A stretch of DNA of 26,635 nt, from positions 1 to 26,635 of the IMG/VR virus record IMGVR_UViG_3300030329_003399; one strand, written 5' to 3'. Position 1 is the stretch's first letter. Every line of letters begins with the position of its first letter. Positions 1-8,127 of this stretch are shown here, in pieces. The position numbers were made by a program, and so were the translations under genes. The notes beneath the pieces were generated by a model, which had not been told where the DNA came from, did no database searches, and saw only the letters and a list, made by a program, of their open reading frames with translations. The DNA comes from a virus.

Positions 1-1068
1 TAAGGCTCTCGATGATTTAAACCCTAATGCAGTATTCTTACCTTCTGTGGGTCCACCTTCATATATTGCTAATGATTCAAAGCCGATAGCTGTATTGCCT
101 TCACCATCTTGACTGCCAGCTAATGCCCCAGCCCCGAAAGCACAATTGTCATCACCTGTTGTAAGAGACTTCCCTGCACCATGCCCATATAATGTATTAT
201 CGTGACCATTTGTAATAATTGCATTTCCGGATAAATAACCCATCGTGGTGTTCCCGCTGGTACTGTCTAATCCACCAGAACCACTATCATTATTTGACAT
301 ACTGATTCGGGAGTTGGAATCAATAACCATTCTTGCAGTATTGGAAACTTTTACACTATAATTTAAAGCATCAAACACCATTGGTAAATATGCACTCCCA
401 CCACGATTATACGATAATAGTACCGGGTTGGAACCTCCATGTATCTCCATACCAGAACCGCTAAGCCCTGTGTCTGTACCAGCGTGTTTTACTTGAAACC
501 TACCACTTAGCAATTCAACATTACTTTCAGCAGTCATTCTCATGGCTTCTGTTTCAGAAGCATTACCATCAGTAGTATAAAATACTAAATCAGCACCATT
601 CTCACTGGCTGACCATGTAGCGTCTGTTATTGCTTCAATTCTTGCACCTATTGTTTTAGTAGCATCACGTGCTCCACTTGTACTTTCAGCCGCTTCGGCA
701 CCAGCAAACTCAATAACACCAAGACGATGACCCGATGCCATAACAGCTCCATCATCACTAAATAGTCTTAGATGTCCACCAGCAGTTGCTCCACTTGCAC
801 CTGAATCCCAAACCCACATCTGTCCATCTACAGATTCATCATATGTATATGTACTACTACCAGATACAGTTAAATCACCTGAAATAGTAACATCACCAGA
901 TATTGTACCTCCTGATAAAGATACATTAAGTCTATTATTTGAAGCATCTAAAGCAGCATTTAAAGCTTCTGCTGTTGTATGTGAGAAAGCGGCTACTGAA
1001 CTACCGCCTGATGTTAGAAGTACTTTATTTAATACTTCTTTACTTGTATACTTATGTAAATCAGCCAT
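1..1068 (-). CDS. Tail fibre protein, C-terminus missing (runs off left edge)
   Basis: An open frame of 356 codons runs from an ATG at 1068 to the window edge with no stop. The start is set by AAGGAG about 8 bases upstream. The N-terminus (MADLHKYTSKEVLNKVLL) is followed by a Gly/Ser/Thr-rich stretch with short beta-repeats of the type SGDVTISGDLTVSG around residues 54-68. The visible C-terminal part, from about residue 270, has repeats of roughly 20 residues with an N-T-x-x-G pattern (NTTMGYLSG, NTLYGHGAG, NTAIGFESL, NTALGFKSS). Such repeats are typical of trimeric phage fibres and of YadA-like head repeats. Its place at the distal end of the virion operon fits a late adhesin. A C-terminal chaperone (peptidase S74) is common in this class but would lie outside the window. 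It should act at the virion tail in host recognition. Confidence 0.85.
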   Translation of the reverse strand, partial: MADLHKYTSKEVLNKVLLTSGGSSVAAFSHTTAEALNAALDASNNRLNVSLSGGTISGDVTISGDLTVSGSSTYTYDESVDGQMWVWDSGASGATAGGHLRLFSDDGAVMASGHRLGVIEFAGAEAAESTSGARDATKTIGARIEAITDATWSASENGADLVFYTTDGNASETEAMRMTAESNVELLSGRFQVKHAGTDTGLSGSGMEIHGGSNPVLLSYNRGGSAYLPMVFDALNYSVKVSNTARMVIDSNSRISMSNNDSGSGGLDSTSGNTTMGYLSGNAIITNGHDNTLYGHGAGKSLTTGDDNCAFGAGALAGSQDGEGNTAIGFESLAIYEGGPTEGKNTALGFKSSRAL

Positions 1069-1133
1069 AGTAATGACTCCTTATATTCCGCCACCACCGC
1101 CATTAAGGCATTATTTTTATAAACCTAATTAAC

Positions 1134-1559
1134 TTAGGTAAAGTTATACGGAAGTATAGAACGTACACCTCCAACTTTTTCACGTCTTCTATCTCCAAAC
1201 CTACGTACAAACTCTTGAAACTTTCGTTTGTGCATTTCAGATAACTGAAATGCTATACCAGAACTCTCACCTTGCGTAGTTCCAGCACGGTCCATGTAAA
1301 GACACATCTTTACATAGTCAACAAGGGAAAGATGAAACGTATTATCTATATCAGGTGTATCACCTATAGATGTAATTTTTTTTGGTTCAGCCCAATAATG
1401 CAAAAGAAGACCATCAGTAACTGCATGATCTACAGCTTGCCAAGCTTTCCTTGACGTACGTGTAGTTCCGGTAGATGAATAATCAGATACTAATCCAAGA
1501 TGATTACCTTTTATAAACCAAGCTACTCTATCTTCAGGATATGTTATATTACTCGCCAT
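1134..1559 (-). CDS. Putative head-tail connector/neck protein
   Basis: A 141-aa soluble protein (MASNITYPEDRVAWFIKG...) encoded two bases after the preceding gene. It has no signal peptide or membrane segment. The N-terminal half has the look of small phage adaptor proteins, while the C-terminal third (residues 95-135) is highly charged, with RKFQEFVRRFGDRRREK. I recognise no catalytic motif. Position between neck-type proteins and the fibre, in the same packed operon, suggests a structural joining role; this is inference from context. Between its stop and the fibre start lie 65 bases, including a GC-rich stretch that would read as a Gly run in one frame without a start codon. Confidence 0.6.
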   Translation of the reverse strand: MASNITYPEDRVAWFIKGNHLGLVSDYSSTGTTRTSRKAWQAVDHAVTDGLLLHYWAEPKKITSIGDTPDIDNTFHLSLVDYVKMCLYMDRAGTTQGESSGIAFQLSEMHKRKFQEFVRRFGDRRREKVGGVRSILPYNFT

Positions 1560-1561
1560 AC

Positions 1562-1915
1562 CTAATCAGGCTGTTCAATAGCATTAGTTTCAGAAGTAAT
1601 ATCAAACATAAGTGTTTCACCATCTAATAAACGTGGTATTTTTATATAATCACCATTATTATCCATGAAATCTACACGATAAATTTTATTAATCTCAAGT
1701 GCGTTATTACTTGAATCTTGAGCTGAATCATTTAAACTATAAAACATTTGATCAGCTACTACACCAACTTTAGCAGCCATACTCTTTGTAGAATAAAGAC
1801 CAGCCTCTACAAGACCATCATTTAATAAAGAAATAATATAAGATTCAGACGCATCTGGAAATACTTGACGTACCCTACTTATAATTTGTTTAACGGTTAA
1901 TGAATGTACAGACAT
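1562..1915 (-). CDS. Putative neck/adaptor structural protein
   Basis: A 117-aa protein that begins with MSVHSLTVKQIISRVRQVFP, a helix-rich opening seen in many small phage connector or 'completion' proteins that assemble on the portal. The rest is mixed alpha/beta with no catalytic motif. The ATG at 1915 directly abuts the stop of the upstream gene at 1916, so translation is probably coupled. Its position, three genes after the capsid-associated proteins and before the fibre, fits a head-tail joining role, but family membership is only guessed from shape and place. Confidence 0.6.
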   Translation of the reverse strand: MSVHSLTVKQIISRVRQVFPDASESYIISLLNDGLVEAGLYSTKSMAAKVGVVADQMFYSLNDSAQDSSNNALEINKIYRVDFMDNNGDYIKIPRLLDGETLMFDITSETNAIEQPD

Positions 1916-2647
1916 TTAACTCCTACCTATTAAAATTTGAATACCTTTATCATAATCTGCTTGTAACTTTAATTGTTGTTTTTCATACCAAGCATATTGA
2001 GTACTATCAATAGAAAGCTCAGATTGAATTATTGCTAATGCAGACGAAACTAATTCAATATCTTCACTATCTTGAGCACCATAAACATCTGTAGTAGATG
2101 ACGGCTGATTATTATTACGCACATCAGAATCAGCTTTTATGCTACTAAGTTTATTTTGCAAAGTTTTAATTGCTGCATATAAGGGAACTAAATACTCAGC
2201 CTCATCTGGAAAAACAGCAACTGCCGAATCTCCAAAAGCTACAGAAGGATACTGTACCTCTGAATACGTACATGACCCACCACCGGGCAGTACGTCTAAG
2301 GAATTATTCTCAATATAAAAAACAGGATCAGTTACCGTAGCATAGTTCATATCATCAGGGTCACTGTAACGCCCCTTATAGCTTGCAGGTATAGGACGGC
2401 ACGGTTGTTTTATATCCCCGTCACTCCTAAACACACGAAGAACCTTACCAGTATTTAACGTACTCGCAGTGCCGGACGTAAAAGATTGAGATGCTGAACA
2501 TAAATCAATAAGGTTAGGAGGTAATATATTTATTATCTCCTTAGCACCATCAGTAAGAAACTGAGTCAATTCAGTTTGAGTAGGAGCACTGTTACCATCT
2601 ATAGAGAGATTTGTCAGTGCTTCTACCTGTGCTTCAAACGTAGCCAT
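1916..2647 (-). CDS. Putative neck/tail structural protein, 243 aa
   Basis: The protein opens with MATFEAQVEALTNLSIDG and TELTQFLTDGAKEIINILPP. A Pro-rich turn and the segment FPDEAEYLVPLYAAIKTLQNK follow near residues 146-166, and the C-terminal helix is rich in Gln and Lys. This pattern of an N-terminal helix, a beta middle and a long helical tail resembles a conserved uncharacterised structural protein found downstream of capsid genes in environmental phages. Its ATG at 2647 overlaps the stop of the upstream gene by one base. It has no enzyme motif. The call as a virion component rests mainly on operon position. Confidence 0.62.
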   Translation of the reverse strand: MATFEAQVEALTNLSIDGNSAPTQTELTQFLTDGAKEIINILPPNLIDLCSASQSFTSGTASTLNTGKVLRVFRSDGDIKQPCRPIPASYKGRYSDPDDMNYATVTDPVFYIENNSLDVLPGGGSCTYSEVQYPSVAFGDSAVAVFPDEAEYLVPLYAAIKTLQNKLSSIKADSDVRNNNQPSSTTDVYGAQDSEDIELVSSALAIIQSELSIDSTQYAWYEKQQLKLQADYDKGIQILIGRS

Positions 2648-3093
2648 TATGCACTCGCTACAAACACTTCAACACTCACAGCATTGCCACCAGGATTAAC
2701 CTGTATACTACCTAAGTCAGCCATCGTTCCGAAGCTTGGGCTTGTATCTGCTTCTGCAAGCATTAATCCATCAGCACTACCAAGAACATGGCTTTGTCCA
2801 GCACTTAAAGTTACTTGATATAACGTAGCTGCTCCAACTACCGCTAATTCAACAGCATTAGCACTGTCTAAATTCGTAATTCTAATATACTTTGAATCTT
2901 CAATATCTACAGCACCAGCCGCCCCATAAGCATTAGAATTAAAAACTAAAACAGTTGTAGTTTGACTTGCTGCACAAGTAACTACTCTTTTCATTACCTC
3001 GTCAATACTTGCAATTTCCAATGTACGCTTAGAACCGTAGTCTTGATTATCAAGTACAATATCCTCTTGTATCTTTACTTTTAGTGTAGCCAT
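2647..3093 (-). CDS. Putative virion beta-structured protein, 148 aa
   Basis: A 148-aa protein, rich in Ala, Val, Ser and Thr, with alternating beta-strand-like segments (TTTVLVFNSN, KYIRITNLDSANAVELAVVG, YQVTLSAGQSHVL). Such composition is common in small decoration or neck-ring proteins that form beta sandwiches. It has no cysteine-rich or catalytic motif. The start codon overlaps the stop of the 38-aa basic protein by one base (TAATG), indicating coupled translation. Function as a virion protein is inferred from composition and neighbours. Confidence 0.6.
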   Translation of the reverse strand: MATLKVKIQEDIVLDNQDYGSKRTLEIASIDEVMKRVVTCAASQTTTVLVFNSNAYGAAGAVDIEDSKYIRITNLDSANAVELAVVGAATLYQVTLSAGQSHVLGSADGLMLAEADTSPSFGTMADLGSIQVNPGGNAVSVEVFVASA

Positions 3094-3209
3094 TAATATT
3101 TCTTCTTCTTACCGTACTTTACTTTTTTACCAGTTTTCTTTGCATACGACTTAGCTTTTTTCTGACCTGCTTTTGTATAAGAAAACTTTTTTTTCCCAAC
3201 TTTAGGCAT
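3093..3209 (-). CDS. 38-aa Lys-rich basic phage protein
   Basis: A short frame read by hand from ATG 3209 to TAA 3093 gives 38 aa starting MPKVGKKKFSYTKAG and ending KKVKYGKKKKY. About 40 percent of residues are Lys. Tiny proteins of this MPKVGKKKF type recur next to capsid/neck genes in environmental phages, so I treat it as real despite its size. It overlaps the end of the zinc-ribbon gene by 8 bases and its stop overlaps the next ATG by one base. A role in binding packaged DNA or in neck assembly is plausible from charge and position only. Confidence 0.75.
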   Translation of the reverse strand: MPKVGKKKFSYTKAGQKKAKSYAKKTGKKVKYGKKKKY

Positions 3210-3402
3210 ATCTTTTATTCCTCTGTTTTATATCTTCCTCCATAGTTGTAGTGCTAAACTCAATATCTGTACGCTTACCAATCTCACTCATCATATATAA
3301 GTTTGTAGTATACTTCTTTTCTGACGTTTTCTTACCGCATACCTTGCAATAAAACCATCCATCTGGATTAGGAGATTCACATTTTATACAATTCTTTTTC
3401 AT
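3202..3402 (-). CDS. Small zinc-ribbon protein
   Basis: A 66-aa protein with two CxxC knuckles at residues 5-8 (CIKC) and 19-22 (CKVC), separated by 10 residues, a classic zinc ribbon. The C-terminal half (TDIEFSTTTMEEDIKQRNKRYA) is charged and probably helical. Similar zinc ribbons lie between capsid and neck genes in other environmental phages, but their role is unknown. It could help fold or assemble neck proteins, or bind nucleic acid. The 88 bases between this gene and the upstream one contain a second Cys-rich frame whose stop overlaps this start (separate entry). Confidence 0.75.
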   Translation of the reverse strand: MKKNCIKCESPNPDGWFYCKVCGKKTSEKKYTTNLYMMSEIGKRTDIEFSTTTMEEDIKQRNKRYA

Positions 3403-3476
3403 AATTCTTTATGGTTTCGGGGACCATCCTTTATACGACAGCCCCCACAGTACCAAAAACTGTTATCTTTATTTAT
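3399..3476 (-). other. Cys-rich reading frame without a standard start codon
   Basis: In the gap between the decoration-like gene and the zinc ribbon, one minus-strand frame reads 25 codons including NSFWYCGGCRIKDGP and ends in a TGA that overlaps the ATG of the zinc-ribbon gene (ATGA). It holds a CxxC knuckle. The frame begins after a TGA at 3477-3479 and contains no ATG, GTG or TTG. It could be a gene with an unusual start, a decayed gene, a frameshifted extension or chance. I do not call it a CDS. Confidence 0.25.
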
Positions 3477-3489
3477 TCAGATAGTTAGC

Positions 3490-4008
3490 TTATTCAGCTA
3501 CGTGTTCACCAGTACCAGCCGCTAAACCACTAACAATATCAGAAACAAGAAAAGCCGTAGCTGCTGTTGCTGAAATCATTGTGATTTTAAATGAAGCTCC
3601 AACTACTGCTGATGCAGTAAAGTTAAATCCATCAGAACTTGCATTTTTAGTATACGTTCCGTCACCATCAGGTTCATTATTGATTATCTTATCAGCAGAT
3701 GCGGCAGTATCTACACTAAATATCTGTCCCGCAGTAGCCAACATCGTAAACCTGACCCAAAATCCAACGCTTTTACTTTCAACAGCAGGTAGTACAATTA
3801 ATTGTGTACCGCTTGTTAATGCAGGTACTATAAAATGAGTACCTGAATCAGCTAAAGTTAAAGCAGACCTAATTGCTCCAGCTGCTCCTTGGTCTGTCAG
3901 TAAGGAAATTTTATCCTTATACTGCCAAGGTATAGCTTGATCATTAGGATGGATTTGAGAACCATCGCCAAAACTATTACTATTTACGTTTAGAATGTCA
4001 CTTCGCAT
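3490..4008 (-). CDS. Putative capsid decoration protein
   Basis: A 172-aa protein encoded directly after the major capsid gene, its ATG overlapping the capsid stop by one base. The N-terminus (MRSDILNVNSNSFGDGSQIHP) is polar. The rest is Ala-, Thr- and Val-rich with beta-strand-like stretches (GTQLIVLPAVESKSVGFWVRFTM). There is no catalytic motif. Position right behind the capsid gene and the beta-rich composition are typical of head decoration or head-fibre proteins that bind the capsid surface; this is inference, not a motif match. Confidence 0.6.
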   Translation of the reverse strand: MRSDILNVNSNSFGDGSQIHPNDQAIPWQYKDKISLLTDQGAAGAIRSALTLADSGTHFIVPALTSGTQLIVLPAVESKSVGFWVRFTMLATAGQIFSVDTAASADKIINNEPDGDGTYTKNASSDGFNFTASAVVGASFKITMISATAATAFLVSDIVSGLAAGTGEHVAE

Positions 4009-5333
4009 TATTCAGCCTCCTCGAATACCATTAACGCATGAGTTTCAGGCAAAGAAACTTCAAGACCAGCTTCGGTCAAGATCATATCTTTACGTAAATC
4101 TTCATCTGCGCCTTGGACGTTAGTCATTATCTGTGTGTCACGGTTAATACCATTTCCAACCAGAGGTCTATATGAAACGTGATCAAGGTCAACTATGCAG
4201 CAAAATTCGCCAGCTACACCCCTGAACAACGGCTCTCTAACTAATGAAAGATCGCCATGAACAGTTTCAATTTTGGTAATCTTATGACCGTAAGTACCTT
4301 GACTTCTCTCAAAGTTATAAGGGACTTTAGAGCTATTAGTATCACCAATGAATCCAACTCCATCACCAAGCTTGTTGAAGAGTGAAATTACCGGAAGACT
4401 ACACAAAGCAAGTTTGGTAGAATTACCGCCACGTGCTGGATCAAAGACCACTTCCAAGTCGCGAAGCAGAACATCGTATGTTAAACTTCCCGCCGCTAAT
4501 GTTTTTAAGTAAGCCTGTCCTTCGGTGTATTCAATCTGTTCACTATCTTCTTTGGTTTGACTTTGACCGTTTGCTATGATATGACCTGCGATACCTTCTG
4601 TGTAGTTTACACCACCAGAACTTGCACGCTGACCAAAAAGCATAGCACGCTCAATATCAACTTTATGTTCACGTAATTTGATATTCCAAATACGCTGCCA
4701 TTCATCTGAATACCCTTTGTACACAGTTGCTCTTGCTGTATTAGACATCTCACAAGCAGTCTTGAAGATTTGGGTATACCCATAATCGTGATCAAGTTCT
4801 TGCGAGAAAACGTCAGGTGATCCAGTACCTTCTGCAAAAGCAGTACCAATTACCTGAGCTTTACAGTCTGCCGCTGGATCAGCGTCAGAACCGGGATTAG
4901 TCAACCACTTTATATCAATAGAAGTGCTTGAGTTAACCGCAGTAATGAGAGCATTGGCATGATTGGGCGCACCGCTGTTTCCCGTAACGGAAGCAACTTG
5001 TATCACCATACCTTTAATCAGCCAAGACTGAGCCGCTGAAATAGTAGCGGTAACGGTTGCACCAGTTGATACAGCCGCAAGGTTTGTCGAAATGGTAAAA
5101 CTCCTATCTGTCCACTGCATCGTACTCCTATCTTCAAGGAAGCGAAACTGAGGATCAGTAGTAGGAACCTTACCTACGCTGGAAAGGTAAACAAAAAATG
5201 GCGACTCTTCAGGAGCTAATTCTGCAACCCTATCACTGAAATCATAAATTCGTCTTGATCCCTGAGAAAGAGAAAGAGCAGTATTAGTACCCGGAGTGGC
5301 GACTTTTACCTGTCCACTATTAAAATTAGCCAT
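4008..5333 (-). CDS. Major capsid protein (SU10/DUF5309-like)
   Basis: A 441-aa protein starting MANFNSGQVKVATPGTNTA after a strong AAGGAG 10 bases before the ATG. The segment SRRIYDFSDRVAELAPEESP followed by FFVYLSSVGKVPTTDP near residues 26-61 and the later RFLEDRS fit the N-terminal region of the SU10/DUF5309-type major capsid proteins, an HK97-fold family. Length is normal for the family. It lies behind the scaffold gene and ahead of the decoration-like gene, the usual order. The ribosome-binding site is one of the strongest in the minus-strand operon, in keeping with high expression. It forms the icosahedral shell. Confidence 0.82.
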   Translation of the reverse strand: MANFNSGQVKVATPGTNTALSLSQGSRRIYDFSDRVAELAPEESPFFVYLSSVGKVPTTDPQFRFLEDRSTMQWTDRSFTISTNLAAVSTGATVTATISAAQSWLIKGMVIQVASVTGNSGAPNHANALITAVNSSTSIDIKWLTNPGSDADPAADCKAQVIGTAFAEGTGSPDVFSQELDHDYGYTQIFKTACEMSNTARATVYKGYSDEWQRIWNIKLREHKVDIERAMLFGQRASSGGVNYTEGIAGHIIANGQSQTKEDSEQIEYTEGQAYLKTLAAGSLTYDVLLRDLEVVFDPARGGNSTKLALCSLPVISLFNKLGDGVGFIGDTNSSKVPYNFERSQGTYGHKITKIETVHGDLSLVREPLFRGVAGEFCCIVDLDHVSYRPLVGNGINRDTQIMTNVQGADEDLRKDMILTEAGLEVSLPETHALMVFEEAE

Positions 5334-5359
5334 TATTATGACTCCTTATTTTCTCTATT

Positions 5360-6058
5360 TTAAAGAACGCTATTCCGACTCCCGGCTTTTACAATGGCTT
5401 CCCAAGTTTTATCAGCATCTGATTTAGCCTTTGGGGACTGCCCATGTAAAACTCCTGCCGTACGTGGAGTCGGTTGTTTTGTCTGAGGAACCTGTACGCC
5501 TTTCTGAACGTTCTTACCAGTAGTATTACGCCATAGATTGACCAGTTGTTCTACTGGTACGCTATCTTTTGGTTGTGATATAAAATCCATAAATTCATTT
5601 ACATCACTGTCACTCATATTATGTTCAGTACGTAACTGATTCATCGTATTATTCATCGCCATCTTATTTTCCATGCGCTGAATTTCAGTATCCAGTACAG
5701 AATGAATATGATTTTGTTCACTCTGTTGTCGCATTTTATATGATGGTGAATCTGGCTTATAATAAGCATCCCAAGGGTTAAACTCTTCTTCAGTAACTTG
5801 AGGTATAGAATCTTGAACCTGTTGCTGTTGATTTTGTTGCTGGCTATTTAAGTATTCAGTCATTGCTGTCTGCATCTTTACATTATCTGCTTGAGCCTTA
5901 TCATACATAGATTGCCATTTTTTTACTTCATCCTCAAGCGGGTTCGCCTGAACCTGCTCTTCATCAACTTGTTCTTCTTCCTGTACATCTTCCTGTAATT
6001 CAGGTTGTTCTTGTTCGAGTAGCTGTTCTTCTACAGCCTGTGCTTTAGCTTCAGCCAT
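5360..6058 (-). CDS. Capsid scaffolding protein
   Basis: A 232-aa, very hydrophilic protein. Residues 1-45 are dominated by Glu and Gln (for example EEQLLEQEQPELQEDVQEEE), residues 70-85 are Gln/Asn-rich, and the middle is helical. The C-terminal 45 residues are basic and Pro/Lys-rich (KQPTPRTAGVLHGQSPKAKS). Acidic, helix-rich proteins directly before the capsid gene are typical scaffolds that drive procapsid assembly and leave or are cut before packaging. The ATG is preceded by AAGGAG. There is no protease motif, so no fused maturation protease is visible. Confidence 0.8.
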   Translation of the reverse strand: MAEAKAQAVEEQLLEQEQPELQEDVQEEEQVDEEQVQANPLEDEVKKWQSMYDKAQADNVKMQTAMTEYLNSQQQNQQQQVQDSIPQVTEEEFNPWDAYYKPDSPSYKMRQQSEQNHIHSVLDTEIQRMENKMAMNNTMNQLRTEHNMSDSDVNEFMDFISQPKDSVPVEQLVNLWRNTTGKNVQKGVQVPQTKQPTPRTAGVLHGQSPKAKSDADKTWEAIVKAGSRNSVL

Positions 6059-6072
6059 TGTTTTTCTCCTTT

Positions 6073-8127
6073 TTAAGATGTCCCAAAATCTTCTGGAACT
6101 TGACTACCTTCGACACCGATCATAGCATCTTTCTGCTGTTCGATGGCGTTTTGTAATCTTTCCGATTCGAGCCTCACCTTTGTAGTTAGTTCGTTGGCAC
6201 TTATTCTTTTATCAGCCTTGGCGTCTGAAGTGATGTTATCAAGTCGAGATTTAAATTTCTGAACCTCAACCCGTTTACGATCAGCCACAGACTCCCTGCG
6301 GGCGGTTTGCAAGTCTCCCTGCAAATCTTTTATCTGTTGTTGCAGTTGCTCATTAAATGACTTCAACTGCTCAACTTCGTTAAATCTTTGCAATATACCT
6401 TCCTTGTCAAAAATCTCAGGATTCTTCTTAAGAACCTCAATCTTATCAACAATACCCATCTGGTATGCTTCTAAATATACATTAAGTTCTGCATATTTGG
6501 AAGTAGGTAACGTAGAACCCGGAACAATACGTACGTCATGCTGTTCTATATTGTTCTTATCTTTCTGTATATCTATTATAGTTTGCGTAACGTCATCATA
6601 TAAATTTACCGTTACTTCTGTTAAATCGTTATTGGGCTGTGAAACCCTAAAGTATTTCTGATGTGTATAATGCTGTTTACACATTGAATAAAGCACACGT
6701 CCAAGTTTAATAATACTAAACTCAACATCACGTAGTTTAGACTTACTACGTTCAGAGCCTAATGCAATCATCTGCTGTGTACCCTTAAATGTTTCAGGGG
6801 CTTTTTCTGACACACCGTGCATAAGCTCCGGTATACCAAAAATAAAATCTATATAAAATTCACATTGCTGTATAAGCTTATAGAACTCACCAGCTAACGG
6901 CGTAGGTGCAGGATAATGCGGTTCACCTTGACTGCTGTCTACTTCTATAACTGCATTTGGATTAGCCCAATCTTTCTCAAGCTGATCTAAGCCATTAACA
7001 GCACTGCCTACAGGAACAAGAAGTTTTAAACCAGCAGAAGCCTGTGCGTGAGATAAAGCAAGGCTCCATAATTTATTTAAAAGCCTTTGCATTGGAACTG
7101 CACGTGACACATCAGAACGTGAATATGGTGTCTCTGTCCAGTTATTGGGGAATGGTACTATGGGATAATCTGCTATATTCAATATATACTCATCAAGTAC
7201 AACCTCTTCACATGAAGACGTAACACCAACACGTGTCTGTATAAAACTCTCATAGGAAAAATTCCCATTGGTAAAATCATCAGGTCTTTGCTCAACCAGC
7301 ATACCAAACTCATCTTCTGTAAGTATAGACTCAGCACCGCTTTCATTGTCTATCAGTCTATAGAAAGGAACTTTTACCTTATAGAAACGCTCAAGAATCT
7401 GATAACGACCACGCATCCATGTTTCTTTATCCTTTACTTCAGAAGGTGTAAAGACCGTACGGCTACTCTTATTACTTGAATCTGGAAAATCCTCATCGCT
7501 GTAAGGACTTATTTCATCAATCAAGCCGGGAATAATCTCTCCGGTTTCTTCATCCATTTGAGGACCAAGTTCGGGGTAGAGGCTAACGATCTGTTCACCT
7601 GTAACGATGCTTGACAGTATAACACTATCCGCATCTGAGAACCATCTGTCTCGGGATGTAGGAGGAACGTAAACCCTGAAAGGATTAATATGCGTGAACC
7701 GTACGTCACCTCTACCCATATCTGCTTCCGGGTCTATATAGGCATATAAATAACCTATACCAACAGTAGCAAAATCATGTATTGCCTGTTTAATATGAGA
7801 ATCACCATCTGAAGATTCCCATACAGCACCAAGCATTGTCTGCCATACCTTAGCCATTTTAGCATCACTGTCTTCACGCGGAAGAGCAGTAAACACAGGC
7901 GGGCGTGCAGTCATAAAAGACTTTAACTTCTCAACGGCAGGAGAAATCCTGTCCATTGGAATATCAGCCTGATTACGTGACTGTAATTCATCAGACTCAT
8001 CAGACGTGAAATGATTACCAAGATAAAAATCAAGGTCTTTACGCGCTTCTGTATCCCAAGACTCACGTTCGTCACGATAGTTTTGAAATAATTCCTTATT
8101 AACAAGTGCTCTCGGATCGTATTCCAT
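6073..8127 (-). CDS. Portal protein
   Basis: A 684-aa protein between terminase and scaffold, the standard place for the portal. The N-terminal part contains DFYLGNHFTSDE and RNQADIPMDRISPAVEKLKS, followed by ARPPVFTALPREDSD near residues 75-90, a pattern usual in P22-like portals. A middle domain has NNWTETPYSRSDVSRAVPMQRLLN (residues about 330-354). The last 120 residues form a long Gln/Lys/Glu-rich coiled coil, like the barrel extension of long portals. It forms the dodecameric ring at the capsid vertex through which DNA is packaged. The start overlaps the terminase stop by one base (TAATG). Confidence 0.88.
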   Translation of the reverse strand: MEYDPRALVNKELFQNYRDERESWDTEARKDLDFYLGNHFTSDESDELQSRNQADIPMDRISPAVEKLKSFMTARPPVFTALPREDSDAKMAKVWQTMLGAVWESSDGDSHIKQAIHDFATVGIGYLYAYIDPEADMGRGDVRFTHINPFRVYVPPTSRDRWFSDADSVILSSIVTGEQIVSLYPELGPQMDEETGEIIPGLIDEISPYSDEDFPDSSNKSSRTVFTPSEVKDKETWMRGRYQILERFYKVKVPFYRLIDNESGAESILTEDEFGMLVEQRPDDFTNGNFSYESFIQTRVGVTSSCEEVVLDEYILNIADYPIVPFPNNWTETPYSRSDVSRAVPMQRLLNKLWSLALSHAQASAGLKLLVPVGSAVNGLDQLEKDWANPNAVIEVDSSQGEPHYPAPTPLAGEFYKLIQQCEFYIDFIFGIPELMHGVSEKAPETFKGTQQMIALGSERSKSKLRDVEFSIIKLGRVLYSMCKQHYTHQKYFRVSQPNNDLTEVTVNLYDDVTQTIIDIQKDKNNIEQHDVRIVPGSTLPTSKYAELNVYLEAYQMGIVDKIEVLKKNPEIFDKEGILQRFNEVEQLKSFNEQLQQQIKDLQGDLQTARRESVADRKRVEVQKFKSRLDNITSDAKADKRISANELTTKVRLESERLQNAIEQQKDAMIGVEGSQVPEDFGTS

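Noticed and set aside
1082-1103. GC-rich Gly-coding stretch before the fibre gene, as the end of a frameshifted protein
   Set aside because: The frame giving the Gly run starts after a stop and has no start codon, and no slippery site was seen at the end of the gene at 1134.
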